Positions 35,558-43,265 of a DNA stretch of 64,000 nt are shown one piece after another. Positions within the stretch are counted from its first letter, which is position 1; each line of letters starts with the position of its first letter. Position numbers and translations under genes: made by a program. The notes beneath the pieces are model-generated. The model was given only the letters and a program-made list of their open reading frames with translations, was not told the origin of the DNA and did not search any database. The DNA is from Reinekea marina (GTDB lineage: Bacteria; Pseudomonadota; Gammaproteobacteria; Pseudomonadales; Natronospirillaceae): NCBI RefSeq assembly GCF_030409715.1, contig NZ_JAUFQI010000001.1, forward strand, positions 665,001-729,000, given 5' to 3'.

Positions 35558-37098
35558 GATGTCAGCTCCGAAGCATTAGCAGGCAATGTGAAATCACCCG
35601 CCATCCATTGACCTAGTTGAGACAACGGCAGTTCATCTGTAGGCAAAAAAGGTGACACTTCGCCATCACAAATAGCGCCTAAACGATCACAGATTTTATA
35701 CAGTTCGTCTAAATCTTCTGAAACAACCAATACAGCACAGCCTTTATCCCTTAACTTAAATATTGTGTCATGAATGGCCGTCTGGGCTCCGATATCAACC
35801 CCCCAAGTTGGGTGCGCCATAACCAAGAGTGCGGGTTGCTGTTCGACCTCGCGGCCTATGATAAATTTTTGCAAATTACCCCCCGATAAACTGGCGGCGG
35901 TCGCGTGCTCGGATTCAGCTTTCACTTTATATTTTTGAATGATTTTCTGCGCGAGCTTTGTCACCGCGGACTTCTTAATAAATCCTTTGTTTAGTAGTCC
36001 AGAATCGTAACTGGTTAGAAGTGCATTTTGGCTTAAATCCATATCGGGCACGGCTCCACGGCCTAATCTGTCTTCAGGTACAAAACTCATTCCTAAACGG
36101 CGACGGTGTAAAGGCGAACGTTTATCGACAGCGAATTCACCAAACCAAATACTTTTTGACTTATAACGCTCTTCGCCAGACAAGGCTTTTAGTAATTCTT
36201 CTTGACCGTTGCCGGCTACACCTGCAATACCCACAATCTCCCCCGCCTTTACGTGGAAGTTAATAGACTTCAACGCAATGTCGAAAGATTTTTTAGCCGG
36301 TATTGATAGGTCGCGGATGTCAAGAAATACCGAGTGACCCTGAGCTCGGTTGGTCTCGTTGCTGATAGGAGTGTCGTCGCCGACCATCATACGAGCAATA
36401 GAGGCTGGTGTTTCTTGCGATGGATTACAATCGCCCGTTACTCGGCCGTGGCGGAGAATAGTGGCTTGGTCGCATAAGCTCGTCACTTCATGGAGTTTAT
36501 GACTGATAAATAAAATAGAGCAGCCTTCTTGGCTTAGAATGCGAAGTGTTTCGAATAGCTTGTCTACTTCTTGTGGCGTTAGCACCGAGGTGGGTTCATC
36601 GAGAATGAGCAGCTGAATATCTAGCAACAAACAACGCACAATTTCTACGCGTTGTTTCTCACCCGTAGAAAGAGTGGCTACAGTGCGGTCGGGGTCAAGC
36701 GGCATTCCATACTTTTCTGAAATATCTCGAATACGTTGGGCCAAGGTGTTGCTGTCGCCTGCTTGGTTACCTAGGGCTAACTCAATGTTTTCTTTTACCG
36801 TTAACGTTTCAAATAGTGAGAAATGTTGGAACACCATGCCAATACCGAGTGCGCGTGCATCCTTCGGAGAGGCGATTTTTGTGATTTCCCCATTCCAATA
36901 AATTCTGCCGGCATCTGGTTTTGTTACGCCATAAAGAATTTTCATTAGCGTACTTTTTCCTGCGCCGTTCTCGCCAAGTAAGGCGTGAATTTCGCCGGGA
37001 TCTATTGCTAAGTTTATTGAATCATTAGCAATACACCCAGGGTAGCGCTTTGTCACTCCGACCATTGTCAGTCGATCTTTATGTTTCGCCAAAGCCAT
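35554..37098 (-). CDS. BMP-type ABC transporter ATPase (tandem domains)
   Basis: The 514-residue protein has two fused ABC ATPase domains. The first is canonical, with Walker A GENGAGKST, signature LSTGEKQRVEI and Walker B LLILDEPTS. The second is degenerate at Walker A (GVAGNGQEELLKAL), with signature LSGGNLQKFIIGREV and LLVMAHPTWGVD in the Walker B place. Both states are usual for the family (compare RbsA/YufO). It is the first gene of the operon, facing the guanine deaminase gene across a 600-bp control region. Confidence 0.95.
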   Translation of the reverse strand: MALAKHKDRLTMVGVTKRYPGCIANDSINLAIDPGEIHALLGENGAGKSTLMKILYGVTKPDAGRIYWNGEITKIASPKDARALGIGMVFQHFSLFETLTVKENIELALGNQAGDSNTLAQRIRDISEKYGMPLDPDRTVATLSTGEKQRVEIVRCLLLDIQLLILDEPTSVLTPQEVDKLFETLRILSQEGCSILFISHKLHEVTSLCDQATILRHGRVTGDCNPSQETPASIARMMVGDDTPISNETNRAQGHSVFLDIRDLSIPAKKSFDIALKSINFHVKAGEIVGIAGVAGNGQEELLKALSGEERYKSKSIWFGEFAVDKRSPLHRRRLGMSFVPEDRLGRGAVPDMDLSQNALLTSYDSGLLNKGFIKKSAVTKLAQKIIQKYKVKAESEHATAASLSGGNLQKFIIGREVEQQPALLVMAHPTWGVDIGAQTAIHDTIFKLRDKGCAVLVVSEDLDELYKICDRLGAICDGEVSPFLPTDELPLSQLGQWMAGDFTLPANASELTS

Positions 37099-37141
37099 TT
37101 GTTTTTTCCAAACCCTAATTGCTATTTTAAAAAATTGTAGC

Positions 37142-37155
37142 TGACCGTCAGGTCA
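37142..37155. promoter_or_regulatory. candidate operator TGAC-N6-GTCA, transporter side
   Basis: TGACCGTCAGGTCA is an inverted repeat with half-sites TGAC and GTCA six bases apart (wider palindrome CTGACC/GGTCAG). It lies 44 bp before the ATPase start. A site with the same halves and spacing lies before the guanine deaminase gene. The intervening 600 bp holds no gene. Two related direct repeats there read ATGyCCAsTTGGTCA (37365-37379 and 37400-37414). Confidence 0.55.
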
Positions 37156-37650
37156 GAATTCTGATGTGTATGCATGTATCTCAACTGCACACTGTATAGA
37201 TTTCTCAATTGACCGATCGAAGTGAAAACACCGCTTGGCAAATGATGAGTTAGTCGCAAAAAGTTGAATCACATTAAAGTAAATTGCGCTAAAAATTTCG
37301 ACGCAAGTTTAAGTGTTTTCGTGCTTTGGCGCATTAAAAAAAAGCTCAAAAAATAAATTTTTATATGCCCACTTGGTCAACAAAAAATTAAAAATAATAA
37401 TGTCCAGTTGGTCAGAAAAAAGAAAATTTATTTTCACTATCCAGGCTCGTTTAATCGAGATGAAACTTGCATTGTTTTCGAGTGAGCTATTCTGTATTCA
37501 TTCCTCGTTGCCAAGTTTAAATGTTTGATCGCTGTTCTGAATTAGCAAGCGATTGCTTTCTTGAGCTAACTCGTCAACACTTCATGCGAGTCATTGTGAG
37601 TGTTATGGCAGAGTGACAGACAGTCCTGTTTTCGGGGGTGAAAAATATTC

Positions 37651-37664
37651 TGACCTATGAGTCA
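37651..37664. promoter_or_regulatory. candidate operator TGAC-N6-GTCA, deaminase side
   Basis: TGACCTATGAGTCA has the same TGAC/GTCA halves with six bases between, and lies about 50 bp before the guanine deaminase start. The match to 37142-37155 suggests a shared regulator of uptake and deamination. Confidence 0.55.
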
Positions 37665-37714
37665 ACTAATGGTATGATACGCATCTGACAGTATCGTATT
37701 TGAGGCAATTGATT

Positions 37715-39001
37715 TTGGTTAAACCATTAATGCTTTGTGGCAATATTCTAGATTTCATAGGCAATCCCGCCACGATGGGAGAGCAGGCTGTTCGCTTTTT
37801 TGAGCGAGGCGCTGTGGTTATTATAGACGGTAAGATCGCAGCCTTAGGCGAAGAGTCGATTATTGCCCCTAAATACCCCGATGTAGAGGTTAAACGCTAT
37901 GATCAGCATTTAATTGTTCCTGGGATGATCGACACTCATGTTCATTTTGCGCAGACTGAAATGATCGCCTCCTATGGTGAGCAATTACTGGAATGGCTCA
38001 CAGAGCACGCTTTCCCGACTGAAGAAAAGTTTGCCGATTACGAATACGCTCATAAAATCGCCAATTTCTTTTTAGATGAGCTGGTCAAAAATGGAACAAC
38101 TACTGCTCTCGTGTTTGGGACCGTTCACCCTGAGTCGGTAGATGCATTCTTTGATGCTGCCAAAGCCCGAAACTTACGTATGATTGCGGGTAAGGTCATG
38201 ATGGATCGCAATTGTCCAGAAGCCTTGCAAGATACGCCAGAGCAAAGCTATTTAGACAGTAAAACCTTGATTGAAAAATGGCATGGCGTTGATCGATTAC
38301 AATACGCTGTCACTCCGCGCTTCGCTCCAACTTCTACGCCCGATCAACTTGCCGCTGCCAGCGCTTTGTTGCAGGAATTCCCTTCGGTTTATATGCATAC
38401 TCATGTGTCTGAAAACTTAAATGAATGCCAGTGGGTGTCGGAGCTGTTTCCCGAGGCGCAAGATTATGTCGGCGTATATGAAGAGGCGGGGCTGCTCAAC
38501 AAACGCAGTGTTTTAGCGCATGGCATTCACTTAAGTGATCGAGAGTTGAAGTGCATGCATAGCCATGGCACCTCGGTTGCACATTGCCCAACATCAAATC
38601 TATTTATCGGCTCAGGTTTGTTCAATCTAAAGCAAATGCAGGCACATGAAGTTGAAGTCGGTTTAGGGTCCGATGTAGGCGCGGGCACGAGTTTATCGCT
38701 TCTACAAACCTACAATGAAGCTTATAAAGTACAACAGTTAAATGGCAATAAATTATCGGCGTTTGAAGGGCTCTATATGGCCACTTTAGGCGGAGCCCGT
38801 GCATTGGACTTAGAAGGGACGATAGGTAACTTTAATATCGGTTGTGAGGCCGATATAGCTGTACTGAATTATAACGCAACGCCAATAATGCAAACGCGCC
38901 ATGCACAAGCTAAAACATTGCACGACAAATTGTTTGCCTTGATGATGTTAGCCGATGATAGAGCCGTGACCGACACCTATATTATGGGCAAAGCGGTTTA
39001 A
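37715..39001 (+). CDS. guaD: guanine deaminase
   Basis: GuaD hydrolyses guanine to xanthine and ammonia. The 428-residue amidohydrolase aligns along its whole length with E. coli GuaD. It has the zinc-site DTHVHFAQTEM, YGEQLLEWLTEHAFPTEEKF, NGTTTALVFGTVHPESVDA, RMIAGKVMMDRN, CPTSNLFIGSGLFNL and GSDVGAGTS. Starts are TTG only. I chose 37715 because GAGG lies 9 nt upstream; 37709 and 37700 are alternatives. Together with the divergent transporter and the phosphoribosyltransferases, it fits uptake of guanine or guanosine, conversion to xanthine and salvage to XMP. No xanthine dehydrogenase gene is in the window. Confidence 0.95.
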   Translation: MVKPLMLCGNILDFIGNPATMGEQAVRFFERGAVVIIDGKIAALGEESIIAPKYPDVEVKRYDQHLIVPGMIDTHVHFAQTEMIASYGEQLLEWLTEHAFPTEEKFADYEYAHKIANFFLDELVKNGTTTALVFGTVHPESVDAFFDAAKARNLRMIAGKVMMDRNCPEALQDTPEQSYLDSKTLIEKWHGVDRLQYAVTPRFAPTSTPDQLAAASALLQEFPSVYMHTHVSENLNECQWVSELFPEAQDYVGVYEEAGLLNKRSVLAHGIHLSDRELKCMHSHGTSVAHCPTSNLFIGSGLFNLKQMQAHEVEVGLGSDVGAGTSLSLLQTYNEAYKVQQLNGNKLSAFEGLYMATLGGARALDLEGTIGNFNIGCEADIAVLNYNATPIMQTRHAQAKTLHDKLFALMMLADDRAVTDTYIMGKAV

Positions 39002-39023
39002 CACCCAACGGACAATTCAACTA

Positions 39024-39055
39024 TACTCATGCTCTCTTATCTAGAGGCATGAGTA
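39024..39055 (+). promoter_or_regulatory. hairpin burying the MoaD-like gene's ribosome site
   Basis: TACTCATGC (39024-39032) pairs perfectly with GCATGAGTA (39047-39055), and inside it CTCT pairs with AGAG (39043-39046). The Shine-Dalgarno AGAGG at 39043-39047 is thus in the helix, whose last base abuts the GTG start at 39056. No T-run follows, so it is not a terminator for guaD. Confidence 0.6.
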
Positions 39056-39322
39056 GTGACCGTAAAAGTAACCTATACTGAAAACCTCCAAAGACATATT
39101 GACCTTCACTCTATACAGGTAGATGAAGGGCCTTTGACGCAGGTGCTGACTTGCGTTTTTCAGCAGTTTCCGAATTTAAAGCATTATGTATTGGATGATC
39201 AAAACCGACTTCGTAAGCATGTCATGCTGGTGGTTGACAATAATATCGTTCAGTCGGATATTGAGTCTGTAGATCAAGTGAAGTCTTCCCTGCACATTAT
39301 GCAGGCATTGTCGGGCGGCTAA
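39056..39322 (+). CDS. MoaD/ThiS-like ubiquitin-fold protein
   Basis: This 88-residue protein has the features of a beta-grasp sulfur carrier or small modifier: an N-terminal beta-hairpin (VKVTYTENLQRHIDLHSIQVD), VLDDQNRLRKHVMLVVDNNIV in the middle, and a C-terminal ALSGG ending exactly in Gly-Gly. In MoaD/ThiS/SAMP proteins this Gly-Gly is adenylated and takes sulfur or an isopeptide bond. It starts at GTG, with AGAGG 8 nt upstream in a hairpin. No molybdopterin or thiamine gene is nearby. The next gene, 38 bp on, encodes a BNR-repeat protein, so the two are likely an operon. Function unknown. Confidence 0.8.
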   Translation: MTVKVTYTENLQRHIDLHSIQVDEGPLTQVLTCVFQQFPNLKHYVLDDQNRLRKHVMLVVDNNIVQSDIESVDQVKSSLHIMQALSGG

Positions 39323-39360
39323 ACGCAGCTGCTAGCCAACACTCATCATGGAGAGTCGAT

Positions 39361-40434
39361 ATGGAAAAGTTTGCGGTATCCACACGTAAAGGTTTATTCA
39401 TTTACTCACAACATCATCAAAAATCGGAGGTGATCAGTGAGCACTTTCTGGGGGATTCCGTTAGCGCTTTTACGGTAGATGCCGGTGGTGATTGGTTTGC
39501 GGCGCTTAACACCGGTCACTATGGACCCAAAATTCGTCGATCTACAGACCAAGGTAAGCATTGGCAGGAGGTGGGTTGCCCAACATTGCCCGAGGAAAGT
39601 GAGCCTGATAAAAAAAGCACGTTAGAGCAAGTTTGGACATTGGTGAGTGATCCGACCCAAGCTGGCAAGCTCTGGGCGGGCTGTATTCCCGCGGGTTTAT
39701 TTTATAGCGAAGATGCGGGGGATACTTGGCATTTAGTTGAGGACCTATGGCAAAAGCCGGGGCGAGAAAAATGGTTTGGCGGTGGCTTTGATGAAGCCGG
39801 TATTCATTCCATTGTTATTCACCCAGACCAACCAAATCGAATGACGTTGGCGATTTCTTGTGCTGGCGTTTGGCACAGCGAAGATCATGGTCAGCACTGG
39901 CAGCTCGCGTGTAAAGGGCTAAGAGCAGAGTATATGCCTGAAGAGCTGGCGCAAGATGAAGCTATTCAAGACCCACATCTGCTGGTTCAATCGCCCAGTA
40001 ATCCAGATCGAATGTGGATTCAGCACCATAATGGTATTTTTATATCGGATGATCGAGGTAAACAATGGAAAGAATGTGTATCTGATGTAGGCTCTTCGTT
40101 TGGCTTTGCCGTTGCTGTTCATCCAAAAGAAGCGAATACCGCATGGTTTATTCCCGCAATAAAAGATGAAAGTCGATACCCTGAAAGCGCGGCCTTGTAT
40201 GTATCGAAAACAACCGATGGCGGATCAAGTTTTCAGGCTGAACGGACTGGGCTACCACAGCAACATTGCTACGATTTAGTTTTTCGGCATGCCTTTAAAG
40301 TAAATCGAGATGCGACATTGCTGGTGTTTGGTTCGAGCACAGGCAATCTTTGGTGGAGTCTCGATGAAGGCAGTACCTGGCAGATCGTGAATAATTTTCT
40401 GCCACCCATCTATGCAATAGATTTTATACCCTAG
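39361..40434 (+). CDS. BNR/Asp-box repeat beta-propeller protein
   Basis: The 357-residue protein has at least six Asp-box-type repeats (RSTDQGKHW, YSEDAGDTW, HSEDHGQHW, ISDDRGKQW, KTTDGGSSF, WSLDEGSTW), as in sialidase-like or VPS10-like beta-propellers. There is no signal peptide, so it is probably cytoplasmic. The sialidase catalytic residues cannot be placed, and a glycosidase role should not be assumed. A conserved WTLVSDPTQAGKLWAGCIPAGLFYSEDAG block is present. It starts at ATG 39361, with GGAG 8 nt upstream, directly after the MoaD-like gene. Confidence 0.85.
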   Translation: MEKFAVSTRKGLFIYSQHHQKSEVISEHFLGDSVSAFTVDAGGDWFAALNTGHYGPKIRRSTDQGKHWQEVGCPTLPEESEPDKKSTLEQVWTLVSDPTQAGKLWAGCIPAGLFYSEDAGDTWHLVEDLWQKPGREKWFGGGFDEAGIHSIVIHPDQPNRMTLAISCAGVWHSEDHGQHWQLACKGLRAEYMPEELAQDEAIQDPHLLVQSPSNPDRMWIQHHNGIFISDDRGKQWKECVSDVGSSFGFAVAVHPKEANTAWFIPAIKDESRYPESAALYVSKTTDGGSSFQAERTGLPQQHCYDLVFRHAFKVNRDATLLVFGSSTGNLWWSLDEGSTWQIVNNFLPPIYAIDFIP

Positions 40435-40530
40435 CCAAAAAAATTTAATGAACATAGTAAGACTGTACGCTTCACAAACTTACCTTATCCATAGCACAAT
40501 GACTTATATTAAACATTGTAGGCATTGTGC

Positions 40531-42246
40531 ATGGCATTAACATTCAAAAAGCCCAGTTGGGCTGTAACGCTATTCTCTTTACCCTTTTTGGGCATTGGCG
40601 TTGGCTTTTTGCTATTCAGCATCATCCCAACAATCTATATCGGCGTAAGTGCTCCCTTTTGGGATACAGTCCCCGCCAAGCTGATCTCAGCGAATTTAGA
40701 GGTCAGTCACGGCGACAGTACGACCTACTTAGCCACTGCACGCTATCAATATCAGTTCCTCGGGCAAGAATATATATCCGATCGTGTGGGTATAAGCTCA
40801 AGCAACGACAACATTGGCGATTGGCAGTACGACAAGGGCCGAGAATTAGAATGGCTGCTGTCGAAAGGCCGAAACATTGAAGCTGTGGTAAACCCCCGTA
40901 AACCCCATCAATCATACTTATATCCCGAAATCCGCTGGGGCCTAGTTGGTTTTAAAATGATTTTTGTTGTGGTCTTTGGAGGCTTTGGTGCCTTGTTGTT
41001 TGTTGGGTCTATTATTAAAAAGCCGAATACAGTCATCGTTGAAAAATCAGGTGATGATAAGGTTATTCAAAGTGCGCAATCTAAACCTATTTATTCATCG
41101 GCACGGCTAACGCTTTGGGTTTACCTTGGTATGAGCGTTGTCATTAGCATGTTAAGTTTCCCGGTGGTGTTTGCTTTTCAAGACGAGTGGTCATCGGGAA
41201 ATAAGTTGATTGTATTGGCGCTGATTTTCCCAGCTATTTCTGTGTTTTGTATTTTTGCTACGGTGCGCGAAGCTTGGCGATTGAAGAAAATTGGCCGCAG
41301 CCCGTTAATAATGTCTCCATTCCCTGCTGGCATTGGTGGCTATTTAGGCGCTAAGGTCCTTTTTAATACCGATTACGATAGCCTTGCTCGGTATCAGGTA
41401 TCATTAAATTGCATCCATAAGTACACCACTCGATCGGGCAGTAAATCCGAAACCAAAGAAGTGACGCGCTGGCATGAAGAAGGCTTTGCTTACATAGAGC
41501 GAGCCCAGAACAATAAAACCTTACTGCGTTTTAATATAAATATTCCGAGCAAACTGCCGCAAACCTCAGAAGGGTCCGATTATCATTTTTGGCGCCTAAA
41601 CATTGAGCGTATTTCCGCTGGAGTAAAGATAAAACGATCTTTTACGGTGCCAGTGCATGAGGTTGAAAATGCTCAACCCACCCATCAATATCTTGCCGCT
41701 GAACACCCTGCGATGTTAGAGCTCTCAGTGGATCGAATAGATCAACTTAACGCCAAAGACAACGGTACTGAATTTGAAGTTTGGTTCCCTCGGTTCTCAC
41801 GCATAGGTGAACGTTTAGCGAGCTTTTTGTTTGGTAGTGTTTTTGTCGGTTCGGGCTATGGTGTGCACCTCGCTGGTGGGCCGTTTATTTTCCCGTTAAT
41901 TTTTATTCCCATTGGCGGGCTGTTTGCGTTGCACAGCTTAGTCACCTTTTTAACGGAGTTCCGTGTAATGGTGCGCGCAGAAGGTGTTTTTCGACGGAGC
42001 TCACTTGTGGGGGTCTACAAGAAACTGAAATCCTTACCGGTAGACAGCATTGCCTCGGTCGATATTCAAAAAGCGGCTACATGGGAAACGTCCGGCGCGA
42101 ACAAGCGGCACTATTATAGTGTTCAAGCCAAACCTAAGCAGGGTAAAGGGATCTTGCTCATTGATAAGGTAGAAGGAAAGGAGTCGGCCGAAATGATTCG
42201 GGATCGATTTTTGAGTATCCTAAATTTGGAAAAAGCCGGTAAATGA
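40531..42246 (+). CDS. large DUF3592 membrane protein
   Basis: The 571-residue protein has an N-terminal membrane helix (about residues 10-35) and a DUF3592 domain with YLATARYQYQFLGQEYISDRVGI and VVNPRKPHQSYLYPEIRW. It has further helices at about 150, 200-250 and 435-475, and a soluble C-terminal part. The function of DUF3592 is unknown. The start ATG at 40531 has AGG 9 nt upstream; an in-frame TTG at 40525 is less likely. It stands alone between the BNR gene and the RIO kinase. A smaller DUF3592 protein is encoded at 53730-54164. Confidence 0.8.
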   Translation: MALTFKKPSWAVTLFSLPFLGIGVGFLLFSIIPTIYIGVSAPFWDTVPAKLISANLEVSHGDSTTYLATARYQYQFLGQEYISDRVGISSSNDNIGDWQYDKGRELEWLLSKGRNIEAVVNPRKPHQSYLYPEIRWGLVGFKMIFVVVFGGFGALLFVGSIIKKPNTVIVEKSGDDKVIQSAQSKPIYSSARLTLWVYLGMSVVISMLSFPVVFAFQDEWSSGNKLIVLALIFPAISVFCIFATVREAWRLKKIGRSPLIMSPFPAGIGGYLGAKVLFNTDYDSLARYQVSLNCIHKYTTRSGSKSETKEVTRWHEEGFAYIERAQNNKTLLRFNINIPSKLPQTSEGSDYHFWRLNIERISAGVKIKRSFTVPVHEVENAQPTHQYLAAEHPAMLELSVDRIDQLNAKDNGTEFEVWFPRFSRIGERLASFLFGSVFVGSGYGVHLAGGPFIFPLIFIPIGGLFALHSLVTFLTEFRVMVRAEGVFRRSSLVGVYKKLKSLPVDSIASVDIQKAATWETSGANKRHYYSVQAKPKQGKGILLIDKVEGKESAEMIRDRFLSILNLEKAGK

Positions 42247-42358
42247 CGTTGCAAAGCGCGGCATTTAGTAGGCTCTGCGAATGCAACAGTGCCTTAAACA
42301 GAGTATGCTGCGGTCTATTAACTTTGTTATTTAAAAATAAACACCTGATAAGGACAAC

Positions 42359-43048
42359 ATGAAAGTACCTGCACGATTACAGCCCTTGGTAGAAGATGGT
42401 GTCATCAGCGAAGTGCTCAGCCGATTAATGAGCGGCAAAGAAGCGGATATTTATATAGTACGCTGTGGCGATGCTATTCGTTGCGCCAAAATATATAAAG
42501 ACGCCGTAAAGCGAAGCTTTAAAAAAGCCGCACAATACCAAGAAGGGCGTAAGGTTCGCAGCAGCCGTCGAGCGAGAGCCATGGAAAAACGCTCAAACTA
42601 TGGCCGTAAGCAGCAAGAAGAAGTTTGGCAAAATGCCGAAGTAGATGCGTTATCACGTTTAGCTCGGGCGGGAGTGCGTGTACCAGAAACCTTTGGTTGC
42701 GTAGACGGTGTGTTGATCATGGAGTTAGTGAGTGATGATGCTGGCGACGTAGCGCCAAGGCTCGACGATGTCATACTGACCCATGAGCAGGCCATAGAAG
42801 ATCACGCGGTTATGATGCACTACATTAAACTGATGCTGTGCGAAGGTTTAGTTCATGGTGATTTGTCAGAGTTTAATGTGTTGTTAGATGATTACGGCCC
42901 TGTCATCATCGATTTACCTCAAGCCGTCGATGCTGCGGCCAACAATAATGCCCAAGCGATGTTTATGCGCGATGTAAATAACATTACGCGATTCTATGGT
43001 CGCTTTGCTCCTGAGATATTAGACAGTCGTTACAGTGAAGAAATGTAG
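42359..43048 (+). CDS. RIO-type serine kinase, C-terminally truncated by TAG
   Basis: This RIO1-family kinase has 229 residues. It shows SGKEADIYIV as the nucleotide loop region, CAKIYKD with the ATP-binding Lys, the catalytic loop LVHGDLSEFNVLL with Asp168, and the metal-binding IIDLPQ with Asp185. The kinase core is complete. An in-frame TAG at 43046-43048 ends it, but the same frame continues 57 codons to TAA at 43220-43222 with a family-like tail. In relatives I recall Trp at the TAG position (EEMWAL), so TGG to TAG is the simplest reading. RIO kinases act in ribosome maturation in archaea and eukaryotes; the bacterial role is unclear. Confidence 0.85.
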   Translation: MKVPARLQPLVEDGVISEVLSRLMSGKEADIYIVRCGDAIRCAKIYKDAVKRSFKKAAQYQEGRKVRSSRRARAMEKRSNYGRKQQEEVWQNAEVDALSRLARAGVRVPETFGCVDGVLIMELVSDDAGDVAPRLDDVILTHEQAIEDHAVMMHYIKLMLCEGLVHGDLSEFNVLLDDYGPVIIDLPQAVDAAANNNAQAMFMRDVNNITRFYGRFAPEILDSRYSEEM

Positions 43049-43222
43049 GCACACTTCAGTGAAGGTGAATTGAAACCAGAAACGGAATTGACCGGACTGT
43101 TTGATGGGCCGACTGAAGACCCCGATGTAGACTCTGTACTCGAAGAAATAAAGGCCGTGATGGCCGAGGCCGAGGAAGAGCGCGCACGTTTAGAGCGACT
43201 GCTAGGCGATGAAGAAAATTAA
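43049..43222 (+). other. detached 3' reading frame of the RIO kinase
   Basis: This stretch is in the same frame as the kinase gene, directly after its TAG. It encodes about 57 residues rich in Glu and Asp, with ELTGLFDGPTEDPDVDSVL and EEIKAVMAEAEEERARLER, and ends at TAA 43222. It has no start codon with a ribosome site near its beginning. It would be made only by readthrough or from an intact parental allele. Confidence 0.75.
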
Positions 43223-43247
43223 AAAAGCCGAGGGCGTTGCCCTCGGC
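43220..43247 (-). terminator. terminator of the beta-glucoside operon
   Basis: GCCGAGGG and CCCTCGGC pair around a short loop, and on the minus strand TTTTTTAA follows. It lies 20 bp after the GH1 stop codon and overlaps the end of the RIO kinase tail. Confidence 0.85.
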
Positions 43248-43265
43248 AAACGGGTTGCTCAAACC

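Noticed and set aside
39361..40434. Calling the Asp-box protein a sialidase
   Set aside because: Only the repeat motif is visible. The catalytic Arg triad and a signal peptide cannot be placed, so only a beta-propeller is claimed.
43056..43262. Minus-strand frame of 68 codons after the RIO kinase
   Set aside because: The plus strand carries the continuation of the kinase frame here, which has family-like sequence; the antisense frame also crosses a terminator.
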